DNA of 64,000 nucleotides from Gemmatimonadota bacterium (lineage in GTDB: Bacteria > Gemmatimonadota > Gemmatimonadetes > Longimicrobiales > Gaopeijiaceae). Numbering within the stretch: position 1 is the stretch's first letter; each line of letters begins with the position of its first letter. Of the stretch, positions 7,993 to 17,021 are shown piece by piece. A program made the position numbers and the translations under genes. The stretch covers positions 26,098-90,097 of the forward strand of contig JAJEBW010000040.1 in assembly GCA_022822325.1 (NCBI GenBank). The letters run 5' to 3'. The notes under the pieces were generated by a model, which was not told the origin of the DNA, made no database searches, and saw nothing but the letters and a program-made list of their open reading frames with translations.

Positions 7993-9450
7993 ATGGCAAA
8001 GCATCGACTTCACGATGGTCGCCCCGGCGAGAATCGGCCGGACGCCGATCGGCGGGCGAATCGTCCTGGCGACGGTCGCATTCGCGACAATCCTCGGGCG
8101 GGGGGAGTTGGCCTGCGGCTGGCTCCGGCGGCTCTGGTCCCGGTCGTTCTCTGGCTCGCGGTCTGCGACTCGATGGCCCCGAATCGTCCGCCGGAGGTGG
8201 TGGGCGCCGCCTCGGTCCGCATCGAGGCCGATCTGCTCGATCCGCCCACCACCTTGAGCGAGAATGCGGCCGCCCGGTTCTCCGATCCCGACGGCGATCC
8301 GCTGACCCTTTCGGTGCGGTCCAGCAACCCGGAGGCGGTGACGGCCAGTCTGTCGGAGGGGATTCTGACGATCGCCGCCATTGCGGTCGGCGACGCGGCG
8401 GTCATCGTGATCGCGACGGATCCGGGCGGACTCTACGCCGCGTGGAGCGTTCAGGTCTCGGTGCGGCTGCCCAATCGTCCTCCCCTTGCGATCGGGACCA
8501 TTCCACCGGCCTCCGTCGTGGAGGACGCGCCGCTGGAGCTGGATGTGGTCTGGCACTTCCGCGATCCCGACGGCGACCCGCTCGCCTACTCGGCCGCGGC
8601 CAGCGATACGGGAATCGTGGAGATCGCCACCACAGGCAGTCTGATCACCCTTGCGGCCATCGCGACGGGCGCCACGACCCTCACCCTGACCGCCACCGAT
8701 CCGGATGGCCTCTCTGCAAGCCACGAGATCGCGGTGCGGGCGGAGGCGGGGGCTCCGGGTTTTCGCGACGACTTCGACGACGCCGATCATCCGGGCTGGG
8801 AGCTTGGGAACGCCGACGCCCAGGTGGCGGACGGCGTGTTGCGGTGGACGAATGTTGCGGCCGGGCAACCGGGGCGGCTCGTGCGCGGGGCGACGCGCAC
8901 CCTCGCCGACTGGCAGGCCAAACTTCGGATCGGCCGGGTCCAGGAGAATGCGGTCGTGCGCCTGGTCGTTCACACCGAAGACCGGATCATGCCCTCGCTC
9001 GGAGCGGAGATCGGCTCCGGGGTCGCGCTCGGCGGCAGGGACACCAATGCGCGCCTGGTCGGGCTCATCGATCTGGGCGGCACCCCCACCTGGGCCTCTC
9101 TTGCGGCCAGCGAATGGGAGACCCTCGACGACGGCGCCGGCGAGTTCGCCGAGATCACCGTCGCGATGCGCGACCGGCGTCTCAGCCTGGAGGCGGGCCG
9201 CTGGACGGTGGCCATGGATCTGGGCACGGTCCTGGGCGCTCCGCCCGAAGTCGGCGTCTTCACGGGTTTGGAGCTCTGGATTGTGCCGCTGGACTCAACC
9301 GCCACCGAGCGGGGCGGTCTGGTCGACTGGATCGAGGTCGGCGGCGCCCTGGCAGGCGATTCCCCCGAGGCGTCCCGGGCGACATGGACGATGTCGGCGC
9401 AGGTGGAACCATGGCGGCCCTCCGCCCATGCCCGGCGCGAAGGTCGGTGA
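7993..9450 (+). CDS. Ig-like repeat lipoprotein, partner of the LRR protease
   Basis: The protein has 485 residues. ATG 7993 sits 3 bp after the protease stop, so the two genes are surely co-translated. After an unusually long basic, Arg/Asp-rich N-terminus comes a hydrophobic segment ending in a possible lipobox (LWLAVC). Two tandem Ig/cadherin-like domains follow, sharing the motif SDPDGDPLTLS / RDPDGDPLAYS and ending ATDPGGL / ATDPDGL, like those in the preceding protein. The C-terminal ~200 residues (FRDDFDDADHPGWELGNAD...) resemble a concanavalin-like jelly-roll binding domain. It is probably an exposed adhesion or ligand-binding protein. No catalytic residues are apparent. Confidence 0.7.
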   Translation: MAKHRLHDGRPGENRPDADRRANRPGDGRIRDNPRAGGVGLRLAPAALVPVVLWLAVCDSMAPNRPPEVVGAASVRIEADLLDPPTTLSENAAARFSDPDGDPLTLSVRSSNPEAVTASLSEGILTIAAIAVGDAAVIVIATDPGGLYAAWSVQVSVRLPNRPPLAIGTIPPASVVEDAPLELDVVWHFRDPDGDPLAYSAAASDTGIVEIATTGSLITLAAIATGATTLTLTATDPDGLSASHEIAVRAEAGAPGFRDDFDDADHPGWELGNADAQVADGVLRWTNVAAGQPGRLVRGATRTLADWQAKLRIGRVQENAVVRLVVHTEDRIMPSLGAEIGSGVALGGRDTNARLVGLIDLGGTPTWASLAASEWETLDDGAGEFAEITVAMRDRRLSLEAGRWTVAMDLGTVLGAPPEVGVFTGLELWIVPLDSTATERGGLVDWIEVGGALAGDSPEASRATWTMSAQVEPWRPSAHARREGR

Positions 9451-9647
9451 ACCCGGCGCGAAGCCCCGGTCGTCGAGCGCGGGCAACGGCGTCCAGGTTG
9501 GGTTCGGGCACCACAGTTCCCCGCGCTGGTTTTTCGCGTGCATGGGCGTCGTGATCGAGCCCATCAATGGCCAGCGATGCGTTGCGGTGAAGGACCGCGC
9601 GGGTGAGGGTCTCGTCGGGGGCGGGCAAGCCGCGGCCCGGAGGGGAA

Positions 9648-10484
9648 TCAGTTGCGGCGGCGGGAGGCGATCTCGCGCTTCAACTCGTCGAGGGTGACGA
9701 TTCGATCTTCTCCCGCCTCGTCGCGGAGCGCAATCGTCTCCTGGAAGATGTTCACCTTGCGGACCAGTTCGGCGCCGCGCCGGGTGCGAATGCGGCGTCC
9801 CTCGCGCGGAAAGCGCCGCCGGGCCTCGACATAGCTGGTGTGTTCGTACATGAGGCAGCACATCAGGCGGCCGCAGCAGCCGGAGATCTGGGACGGATTC
9901 AGCGACAGACGCTGGTCCTTGGCGAGTTGAAGACTGACGGGACGGAGCTCGGGGAGCCAGGTGGAGCAACAGAGTTCGCGGCCGCACCGCCCCACCCCGC
10001 CCAGCATGGCCGCCTCGTCGCGCACCCCGATGTGCCTGAGCTCGATGCGGGTGCGGAAGGTGCGGGCGAGATCGCGCACCAGCGCCCGAAAGTCCACCCG
10101 CTTCTCGGCGGTGAAATAGACGATGAGCTTCTTGCGGTCGAACTGCCATTCGGTCTCGGTGACCTTCATGCGGAGGCCGTGGCGGGCGACCCGTTTGCGC
10201 GTTTCGGTGCGGGCGCGGCGTTCGTCCTCGGTGCGGTGGCGCGCGCGGCGAACCTCGTCGGCGTTGGCGTGGCGCAGAACGCGGAGCGAGGGAGTGGGGG
10301 TGGCGCATCCGCCCGACGAGGAACATTTGCGCTCGGCGATGTTCCCGGTCGCGGTGACCTGTCCCAGATCCTCGCCCCGGTCCGCCTGCACGATCACATG
10401 GTCGCCCGGCGCGAGCTCGAGGGTGTCGTAGCGGTAGTATTCGCGGCGCGTTCCCTTGAAGCCGACCTCGGCGAACCCGACCAC
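9648..10484 (-). CDS. ricT: RicT/YaaT-like PSP1-domain protein
   Basis: The protein has 278 residues. It starts with a PSP1 N-terminal region (VGFAEVGFKGTRREYYRY) and has the family core VTETEWQFDRKKLIVYFTAE and RVDFRALVRDLARTF. The conserved cysteine clusters CGRELCCSTWL and CGRLMCCLMYEH follow. In Bacillus, RicT (YaaT) is an Fe-S subunit of the Ric complex that affects RNase Y and mRNA maturation; the cysteines here support the same cofactor. The Arg-rich insertion at about residues 75-100 is variable in the family. The start lies 1 bp past the accA stop on the same strand, so accA-ricT form an operon. The convergent gap 9451-9647 shows no gene. Confidence 0.9.
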   Translation of the reverse strand: MVGFAEVGFKGTRREYYRYDTLELAPGDHVIVQADRGEDLGQVTATGNIAERKCSSSGGCATPTPSLRVLRHANADEVRRARHRTEDERRARTETRKRVARHGLRMKVTETEWQFDRKKLIVYFTAEKRVDFRALVRDLARTFRTRIELRHIGVRDEAAMLGGVGRCGRELCCSTWLPELRPVSLQLAKDQRLSLNPSQISGCCGRLMCCLMYEHTSYVEARRRFPREGRRIRTRRGAELVRKVNIFQETIALRDEAGEDRIVTLDELKREIASRRRN

Positions 10485-10485
10485 C

Positions 10486-11463
10486 CTACCCTTCCCCGCC
10501 CTCGATCCAGGCTCCCATCGCCTCGTACTTCGCCCACCGCTCCCGCACCAGGGCGTCGGTCTCCTTCGCTTCCAGCTCCTTCAGGTGGCGGACGAGAGCA
10601 TCGGCCACCCGGCGCATCGTGGCCACTCCGTCGGCATGCGCACCGCCGGTCGGTTCGCCGATCACCTCGTCGGCCACGCCCAACCGCAGCAGATCGGAGG
10701 AGGTCAGGCGCAGCGCGCGGGCGGCTTCGGCGCGTTTCTCGGCCGAGCGCCAGAGAATCGCCGCGCAACCCTCCGGCGAGATCACCGAATAGACGGAGTG
10801 CTCCAGAAGCAGGATGCGGTCGGTGACGCCCAGCGCCAGCGCGCCCCCCGATCCCCCTTCGCCGATGACCACCGATATGGTGGGAACCCGCAACCGCGCC
10901 ATCTCGCGCAGATTGGTGGCGATCGCCTCGGCCTGGCCGCGCTCCTCGGCCCCGAACCCGGGATAGGCGCCGGGCGTGTCGATCAGGGTGATGACCGGCT
11001 TGCCGAACTTGTCCGCCATCCTCATGAGACGCAGTGCCTTGCGGTAGCCCTCGGGGTGGGGCATGCCGAAGTTGCGGCGCAGATTCTCCTTCATGTCGCG
11101 GCCCTTCTGGTGGCCGATCACCATCACCGAGCGCTCGTCCAGCCGCGCCCATCCCCCCACGATCGCCTGGTCGTCGCGGTAGCGCCGGTCGCCCTTGAGC
11201 TCCATGAAGTCGGTGAAGACCGCGCCGATGTAGTCGAGGGTGTAGGGGCGGCGGGGGTGGCGCGCAACCTGAACCTGTTCCATCGGATCAAGATTGCGGT
11301 AGGTCTCCTCGCGCAGAACGTCGAGTTTGGCGGTCAGGACGCGCAGTTCGTCGGCCACATCCATTCCGCGCCTGCCGGCCATCTCGCGCAGCCGGGCGAT
11401 CTGGGCCTCGATCTCGACGATATCGCGCTCGAAAGCGAAGTGGGCGGCCGAAGAGGTGGACAC
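10486..11463 (-). CDS. accA: Acetyl-CoA carboxylase carboxyltransferase subunit alpha
   Basis: The protein has 325 residues, the normal family length. The N-terminal helical region (ERDIVEIEAQIARLREMAG) is followed by the carboxyltransferase core: GDRRYRDDQAIVGG, MVIGHQKGRD, FGMPHPEGYRKALRLM, ITLIDTPGAYPGFGAEERGQ, IGEGGSGGALALG and the ISPEGCAAILW signature. With AccD it moves the carboxyl group from carboxybiotin to acetyl-CoA to make malonyl-CoA, the first step of fatty-acid synthesis, in the cytoplasm. accD is not in this window. The 198-bp gap upstream is shared with a divergent gene and should carry its promoter. Confidence 0.96.
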   Translation of the reverse strand: MSTSSAAHFAFERDIVEIEAQIARLREMAGRRGMDVADELRVLTAKLDVLREETYRNLDPMEQVQVARHPRRPYTLDYIGAVFTDFMELKGDRRYRDDQAIVGGWARLDERSVMVIGHQKGRDMKENLRRNFGMPHPEGYRKALRLMRMADKFGKPVITLIDTPGAYPGFGAEERGQAEAIATNLREMARLRVPTISVVIGEGGSGGALALGVTDRILLLEHSVYSVISPEGCAAILWRSAEKRAEAARALRLTSSDLLRLGVADEVIGEPTGGAHADGVATMRRVADALVRHLKELEAKETDALVRERWAKYEAMGAWIEGGEG

Positions 11464-11661
11464 GACGGGGGCTCCTGGGGCGGGGATTTGGGGGGTGGTC
11501 GTGGGTTGGGGCGGCGGATTGGGGGACGGGGGGACGGGAGGGGTTTGGGGATGGGGAATCTAGCATGGATTGCGGGCGCGTCAACAAGGTGTTCTCATCG
11601 TGGTTGTCCCTGTCCGCTTCGCACCCGGCGGGAAATGCCCGCCTGACGGAAAGGAGTCCGA

Positions 11662-12744
11662 GTGTACAGGACGTGCATGTATTGCAAGAAGTCGCTCGGC
11701 GCCAACGAAGTCGTGGAGGAATTCCCGGTGGGGCGCCGCCTCGCCTTCGATCCGGCGAAGGGGCGGCTTTGGGTCGTGTGCCGCAGGTGCGACCGCTGGA
11801 ATCTGACGCCGTTGGAGGAGCGCTGGGAGGCCGTCGAGCGTTGCGAACGGCTCTTCCGCGACACCCGCGTCCGTCATTCGACCGGGAACATCGGGCTGGC
11901 AAGACTTCCCGAAGGACTGGAGCTGGTGAGGATTGGAAGGCCATTGCGACCCGAGTTCTCGGCGTGGCGGTACGGGGACCGGTTGGGAAGCCGGCGGAGG
12001 CGGCGGATTGCGACCTATGCAACCGTGGGCGGGGCATTCGCGGGGGCCATCGCATTCGCCGGGGCCACCGGAGGACTCGGAGCGGCCCTGTCCGTCTTTG
12101 GCTACCACGCCTTCTACCATTATCTGCCCGTTACCCGCTTTCGCCCGTCGGACGGGCGGTTGCGGCGATTGAATCACATCGCCGCCGGAACGACGGTGGT
12201 CGACCGGATCGATGGCAAGCTCTGGACAAGAACATCCAGGGGGATTCTCCCGCCAAACTGGGTCAGGCACGAGTGGTTCGAAGGCGATGACGCGCATCGT
12301 GCCCTGAACGCGGTCATGCCGTGGGTCAACACCCTGAGCGGAAGGCAGGCGACCGTGCAGTCGGCGGTTGCGGAGATCGAGTCACAGGGTCATGCGGAGC
12401 GTTTTGTGACCGAAGTGATCAGCCGAAAGGAATCCCGAAGCCTGAAGGACGGTTGCCTCCTCGCGGGCCTGCCCAAATCCACGCGCCTCGCCTTCGAGAT
12501 GGCCCTCCACGAAGAAGACGAACGGCGCGCGCTCGAGGGCGAACTCCGGCGGTTGGAGCGGGCCTGGCGGGAGGCGGAGGAGATTGCGGCGATCGCCGAC
12601 AACCTGCTGCTGCCCCGCCGGGCGCGAAGAATCGATCGCTTGCGGCGACGCCATGCCGGCCGCGACGCCGATGAGCGGAACCCGGCCGCCGTGCGTTACA
12701 ATCAGGATGCCCGTGAAGGCGCCGACGACGGAAACGGTAGCTGA
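11662..12744 (+). CDS. Zinc-ribbon membrane protein of unknown function
   Basis: The protein has 360 residues. Translation probably starts at GTG 11662, because AAGGAG lies just upstream and the next residues form half of a zinc ribbon. Four cysteines (TCMYCKK near residues 5-8; CRRCDRW near 40-43) form a CxxC...CxxC knuckle. A hydrophobic Gly/Ala-rich stretch at about residues 117-155 could be one or two membrane helices. The C-terminal 120 residues are charged, helical and Arg-rich, with coiled-coil character (LEGELRRLERAWREAEEI). I do not recognise a characterised family; similar proteins seem to be lineage-restricted. It may be a membrane regulator or trafficking factor, but that is only a guess. 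Confidence 0.7.
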   Translation: MYRTCMYCKKSLGANEVVEEFPVGRRLAFDPAKGRLWVVCRRCDRWNLTPLEERWEAVERCERLFRDTRVRHSTGNIGLARLPEGLELVRIGRPLRPEFSAWRYGDRLGSRRRRRIATYATVGGAFAGAIAFAGATGGLGAALSVFGYHAFYHYLPVTRFRPSDGRLRRLNHIAAGTTVVDRIDGKLWTRTSRGILPPNWVRHEWFEGDDAHRALNAVMPWVNTLSGRQATVQSAVAEIESQGHAERFVTEVISRKESRSLKDGCLLAGLPKSTRLAFEMALHEEDERRALEGELRRLERAWREAEEIAAIADNLLLPRRARRIDRLRRRHAGRDADERNPAAVRYNQDAREGADDGNGS

Positions 12745-12859
12745 CCCATCGAGACCCCGGCCGACCGGGGCGCCGCATCGCGGTCTCGAACCGGCGTCCC
12801 GGTCCGCCCGGACAACCGACCCGCGCGACCCAACAGTCCCAGGAAGGGTGCAACCCAGG

Positions 12860-14215
12860 ATGACACGGCCCATGCAGACCAGTATTCACGCGATCCGCAA
12901 CGCAATCCGCAACTCGCTCCGCATTCCCGCAGCCCCGCCGATCGCCGCCGCGGCCTCGCTGGCTTCGATCGCACTTCACGCGCCGGTCGCCGCCCAGGAC
13001 CGGCCGCTCTCCGAAGACTTCGCCGAGATCTGCCGAATCGGAGGGACGACCGCTGCGGAGTGGGCCTTCTTCGAGGGCGAGTCGTCGATCGGCTTCGACG
13101 CCGCCGGCAATCTGCACATACTCGACGACGGCGCCGGACGGATCGTGGTGGCCGATTCGCAGTGCGAGCTGGTCCGCACCGTCGGGCGCAAGGGCGAGGG
13201 CCCCGGCGAGTTCAACCAGGCAACGCTGCTCGCGGTGTGGCGCGACGGTCGCGTCGCCGTGATGGACCTGGGTCATTCGGCCTACCAGGTCTTTGGCTCC
13301 GGAGGCGAGTTCGAGCGCTTCGTGCGGATGGGGACCGGCCAGGGTCCGATCGCCATATTTAGCGGCATGAGACGGGCAATTCGGGCCGAGCCGGGGGGTG
13401 AAGCCCTGATTGCGCAAGGACCGCCCGCGGCGGCGCAGAGAATGTCGGCGATACTGGCGCAACAGTTTGGAGGCGGCGGCCAGGAGGCAGGCGTGGACGA
13501 CCGTGGACTGGAGCGGCTCGCGCTTGCGGGCGATGTCGTTTCGGCCACTCCGGTTCTGCAGGGCTGGCAGCCGACGCGCGAGGCTGCGGACGAGTTGAAT
13601 CCCGCGGACATGACCAATCCCACTGCGTTGATCGGGAACATGATGGACGGCCAGTACGGCTTCGAGCCCGGATTTCACTGGGACCTGCTCCCCGACGGCA
13701 CGATCGTCTGGTCCGATTCGACCGCCTACGCCATCAAGTTCGCGTCTCCCGGAGGACCGGTCAGCGATGTGGTGGAACGCCCCTTCGCGCCGGAACCGGT
13801 CACCGAGCCAATCCGGCAGCAGTTGATCGAACGAAGCCTCGTCGAGATGGAGGAGGCGTTGGGCGATCCACAGGGGGCCGGGGAAATGGCTGCGGCGCTG
13901 ATGCCGGGAATGATGGCCACGATGCGCAAATCGGTCGAAGAGATGAAGTTTCGCGACGAGGTGCCTGTCGTGCGCCGCCTGAAGGCGAGCTGGAATGGGG
14001 GGCTCTGGGTGCAGCGGCGCGGCGAGGAGCCCTGGGACGACGACGGACCCATTGACGTCTTTGGTCCCGAACGCAACTATGTGGGGACTTTCGACGCGAC
14101 CAATGCCAGGATCCCGGCCGCCTTCGGTCCCGACGGCGTGGTGGCCTACTGGGAGTTCGACGAGCTCGACGTGCCGACGATTGTGCTGATGCGGTTGCCG
14201 GAGGAGGTGCGCTGA
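12860..14215 (+). CDS. Exported 6-bladed beta-propeller protein
   Basis: The protein has 451 residues from ATG 12860; ATG 12872 is an alternative. The frame is open from 12584, but that part overlaps the preceding gene. A signal-like hydrophobic region (AAPPIAAAASLASIALHAPVAA) ends at AQD. The mature protein has propeller blades: SIGFDAAGNLHILDDGAGRI, then the typical VGRKGEGPGEFNQ and VMDLGHSAYQVF. A Gln/Gly-rich insertion at about residues 195-215 and a helical excursion (EPVTEPIRQQLIERSLVEMEEAL) break the blades. Such proteins are common in Gemmatimonadota and Bacteroidota, but their ligands are unknown. A second propeller protein follows 56 bp downstream. Confidence 0.8.
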   Translation: MTRPMQTSIHAIRNAIRNSLRIPAAPPIAAAASLASIALHAPVAAQDRPLSEDFAEICRIGGTTAAEWAFFEGESSIGFDAAGNLHILDDGAGRIVVADSQCELVRTVGRKGEGPGEFNQATLLAVWRDGRVAVMDLGHSAYQVFGSGGEFERFVRMGTGQGPIAIFSGMRRAIRAEPGGEALIAQGPPAAAQRMSAILAQQFGGGGQEAGVDDRGLERLALAGDVVSATPVLQGWQPTREAADELNPADMTNPTALIGNMMDGQYGFEPGFHWDLLPDGTIVWSDSTAYAIKFASPGGPVSDVVERPFAPEPVTEPIRQQLIERSLVEMEEALGDPQGAGEMAAALMPGMMATMRKSVEEMKFRDEVPVVRRLKASWNGGLWVQRRGEEPWDDDGPIDVFGPERNYVGTFDATNARIPAAFGPDGVVAYWEFDELDVPTIVLMRLPEEVR

Positions 14216-14271
14216 GGCGCGGGCATCGACGACGCCACCTCGCCGGTGCGGCAAGGGCGCGAGAGAAGGAC

Positions 14272-15531
14272 ATGGAGAACGCAAGCATGACGAAGAGAAC
14301 CCGGGGCACCGACGAGGGCGCGAGGCTTCTGCGACGAAACGCAATCCGGATCGGCGCCTGCGCGGCCCTGGCGGCATTCGCTTCCGCCTGCGCAGTGGAC
14401 GATGCGCCCCGCGCCGACTTCGTCACGGCCTGGGACGACGTCGTTCCGGTGACCAACGCCGGCCCGGCGCCCCCGTCGCGACTGGACCCGGTCGTGTCGA
14501 TCGGGCCGAAGACGCTGACCGATACGGGATCGCCCGAGGAGTTCGGCGGCGTGACGAGCGTGGCGCTCGGGCCCAACGGAAATGTGTATGTGGCCGACGC
14601 CCGCAACCGCGAGGTCAGAGTCTTCGGGCTGGACGGCTCCCACCTGCGCACCTTCGGCCGCGAGGGCGAGGGCCCGGGCGAATTCGGGAGCCTCTATTCG
14701 CTGGCGTGGGTGGGCGACCGGCTCCTGACCCTGGACCCCGGCCAGGCCCGCATCGGCCAATGGTCCGCGGAGGGGCAGTGGCTTGGGCAACAGAACACGA
14801 TGACCGGCCTCACCGGCAATCAGCGACTGGTCCGCCTTTTTCCTGTCGGACCGGACGAGGCGTTCTTCTTTACGCTCGTGGGATCCGACTACCAGAGGGT
14901 CTATCTGGGTCTGAACAGCCGCGGCGAAACGGGGGACACGCTGACTTGGCTGCAGGGGCCATCGAGCGGCCCTCGCTCCTTCATCGAGTGTCGGTACGAT
15001 GGTGGAATCGCCTTCTTCGACATTCCCTTCGCGCCTCAGTTCCTGCAACACCCCGGACCGGGCGGCGTCCGGTATTCGGCGCTCTCCAGCGACTACCGGA
15101 TCTTCGTCACGCGGAACGAGGGCTCCGAGGTGCTGAAGGTGATTGCACGTTCGCTGCCCGCCGAGTCGTTCACGGGAGACGAGTGGAGGGCGGCCAACCA
15201 GGAGTACTACGACTGGCTCGACCGCCCGGACCGATCGGGCGCCTCGTGCGATCCGCGCACCCCCCCGCGACCGGACCGCAAGCCCTTCATCGTCGATCTG
15301 TTCGTGGCGCCGGACGGCAAGTTGTGGGTCGAAGTCTTGCGCACGGCGGGCAACCTATGGGAGATCTTCGACGCCGACGGCAAACTGCTCGGCAGCGTTC
15401 CCGCTCCGCCCCGCAGGGACGACGTCGTTCCGGCGTTCGGCCCGGACTACCTGCTTACCATCCGCGCGGACAGTCTCGACCTCGATCACATCGACGTCTG
15501 GCGGTTCGCGCCCTCGTCGCCGGAATCTTGA
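14272..15531 (+). CDS. 6-bladed beta-propeller lipoprotein
   Basis: The protein has 419 residues. ATG 14272 has GAGAAGGA upstream. Two arginines precede the hydrophobic signal, which ends in a lipobox (FASACA). Propeller motifs are clear: GGVTSVALGPNGNVYVADAR, VRVFGLDGSHLRTFG and GREGEGPGEFGSL. Further blades reach DLFVAPDGKLWVEVLR and IFDADGKLLGSV at the C-terminus. It resembles the neighbour at 12860 in fold but not in detail, so the two look like diverged paralogues. It should sit on the outer face of a membrane. It precedes an export-linked sugar oxidation set, and a carbohydrate-binding role is possible but not shown. Confidence 0.82.
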   Translation: MENASMTKRTRGTDEGARLLRRNAIRIGACAALAAFASACAVDDAPRADFVTAWDDVVPVTNAGPAPPSRLDPVVSIGPKTLTDTGSPEEFGGVTSVALGPNGNVYVADARNREVRVFGLDGSHLRTFGREGEGPGEFGSLYSLAWVGDRLLTLDPGQARIGQWSAEGQWLGQQNTMTGLTGNQRLVRLFPVGPDEAFFFTLVGSDYQRVYLGLNSRGETGDTLTWLQGPSSGPRSFIECRYDGGIAFFDIPFAPQFLQHPGPGGVRYSALSSDYRIFVTRNEGSEVLKVIARSLPAESFTGDEWRAANQEYYDWLDRPDRSGASCDPRTPPRPDRKPFIVDLFVAPDGKLWVEVLRTAGNLWEIFDADGKLLGSVPAPPRRDDVVPAFGPDYLLTIRADSLDLDHIDVWRFAPSSPES

Positions 15532-15613
15532 ACCCGCATTCTTCGCACCCACAAAGCTCCGGCGGAATCGATCGCCGGACGCAAATCCCGATCCCCCAGG
15601 GGGCAGGCGCACC

Positions 15614-17014
15614 ATGAACCAGAAGAGCGAATCCAGTCCCGCTTCCCCCGCGGCCCGCAGCCGCCGCAACTTCGTCAGGTCCGCCCTGGCTTCCTCGGCG
15701 TTCGCCGCCGCTCTGCCCCGGGTGGCGTCCGCCGCCGCCCCCCCTCCCCACCCCCTCTCCCGGCCTCCGCTTCCGCGCAAACAGCTTCCCCCCTCCGACC
15801 GGATCGGCCTCGCGGTCATCGGCGCAGGAGGCATGGGAATGGCCGACGTTCAGACCGCGCTGCGCATCCCCGGGGTCGAACTCGTCGCCGCCTGCGACAT
15901 CTTCGACGGCCGCCTCGACGCCGCCCGCGAACGCCACGGCGACATCTTCACCACCCGCGATCACCGCGAAGTCCTTGCCCGCGACGATGTGGACGCGGTC
16001 ATCGTCGGCACCCCCGACCACTGGCACCAGCCGATCTCGGTCGATGCGCTGCGGGCCGGCAAGGCGGTCTATTGCGAGAAGCCGATGGTGCACGACATCG
16101 CCGAGGGCCACGACCTGATCCGCGCCGAGCGGGAAACGGGCCACGTCTTTCAGGTCGGGAGCCAGGGGATGAGTTCGCTCGGCAACGAAAAGGCGAAGGA
16201 GCTCTACGAGGCGGGCGAGATCGGCCAGCTCAACTACGCCGAAGGCTTCTGGGCGCGCAACGATCCGATCGGAGCATGGCAATATCCCATTCCCGACGGC
16301 GCTTCGGAGGACACGGTGGACTGGCGGCGATTCCTCGGCCCCGCCCCCGACCGGCCCTGGGATCCGCTTCGCGTATTCCGCTGGCGCAACTACCGCGACT
16401 ACGGCACCGGCGTTGCGGGCGACCTCTTCGTCCACCTCTTCTCCAGCCTCCACTTCGTCGTCGGTTCCCGCGGTCCCACGCGCATTCAGGCGGCGGGCGG
16501 GCTTCGCTACTGGAAGGATGGCCGCGAGGTTCCCGACGTGCTTCTGGGCGTCTTCGACTATCCCGAAACGGACGCGCATCCGGGATTCAATCTCTCGCTG
16601 CGCGTCAACTTCGTGGATGGAACTTCGGGCAGCACCTTCCTGCGGCTCGTGGGCAGCGAGGGCGCCATGGATGTGACCTGGACCGAGGTTGTGCTTCGCA
16701 AGAATGTAGCGGTCGATCCGATGGACGCCTTCTCGCAGGAGAAGATGGCCGACGCGGCCGGGACCGATGACGGTCTGCCTGGACGCGTGCGCATGCTGCC
16801 CCCCGCCGAGGCGCGGTACGAGGTGGAGCGCGGCTACCGGGGCGCCCACGTCGACCATTTCTTCAACTTCTTCCAGGCGATTCGCGGCGCCCCCCCGGTG
16901 CAGGAGGACGCCGCCTTCGGACTGCGCGCGGCGGCCCCGGCGCTGGCCTGCAATCTCAGCTACTTCGAGGACCGGATCGTCCGCTGGGATCCCGACGACA
17001 TGAGGCTCCTCTGA
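15614..17014 (+). CDS. Tat-exported Gfo/Idh/MocA-family oxidoreductase
   Basis: The protein has 466 residues from ATG 15614. It has a twin-arginine signal (SRRNFV followed by an Ala-rich h-region). A Rossmann domain comes next: GLAVIGAGGMGMADV, then VDAVIVGTPDHWHQPI and the EKP motif (CEKPMVHD), which carries the catalytic Lys of the family. The C-terminal beta-sheet domain begins near residue 190. Because these proteins fold with NAD(P) bound, Tat export is expected. Members oxidise or reduce sugar hydroxyls; several make 3-keto-glycosides. The DUF1080 protein two genes downstream would be the matching hydrolase, which supports a 3-keto sugar pathway (inference). Spacing to the next gene is 7 bp. 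Confidence 0.88.
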   Translation: MNQKSESSPASPAARSRRNFVRSALASSAFAAALPRVASAAAPPPHPLSRPPLPRKQLPPSDRIGLAVIGAGGMGMADVQTALRIPGVELVAACDIFDGRLDAARERHGDIFTTRDHREVLARDDVDAVIVGTPDHWHQPISVDALRAGKAVYCEKPMVHDIAEGHDLIRAERETGHVFQVGSQGMSSLGNEKAKELYEAGEIGQLNYAEGFWARNDPIGAWQYPIPDGASEDTVDWRRFLGPAPDRPWDPLRVFRWRNYRDYGTGVAGDLFVHLFSSLHFVVGSRGPTRIQAAGGLRYWKDGREVPDVLLGVFDYPETDAHPGFNLSLRVNFVDGTSGSTFLRLVGSEGAMDVTWTEVVLRKNVAVDPMDAFSQEKMADAAGTDDGLPGRVRMLPPAEARYEVERGYRGAHVDHFFNFFQAIRGAPPVQEDAAFGLRAAAPALACNLSYFEDRIVRWDPDDMRLL

Positions 17015-17021
17015 TGCCGCA

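Noticed and set aside
5632..8973. A minus-strand open frame of 1113 codons
   Set aside because: It is antisense to the LRR metalloprotease and Ig lipoprotein, whose domains are clear on the plus strand.
9451..9647. A gene in the convergent gap after ricT
   Set aside because: Short frames exist on both strands, but none has a recognisable motif or ribosome-binding site.
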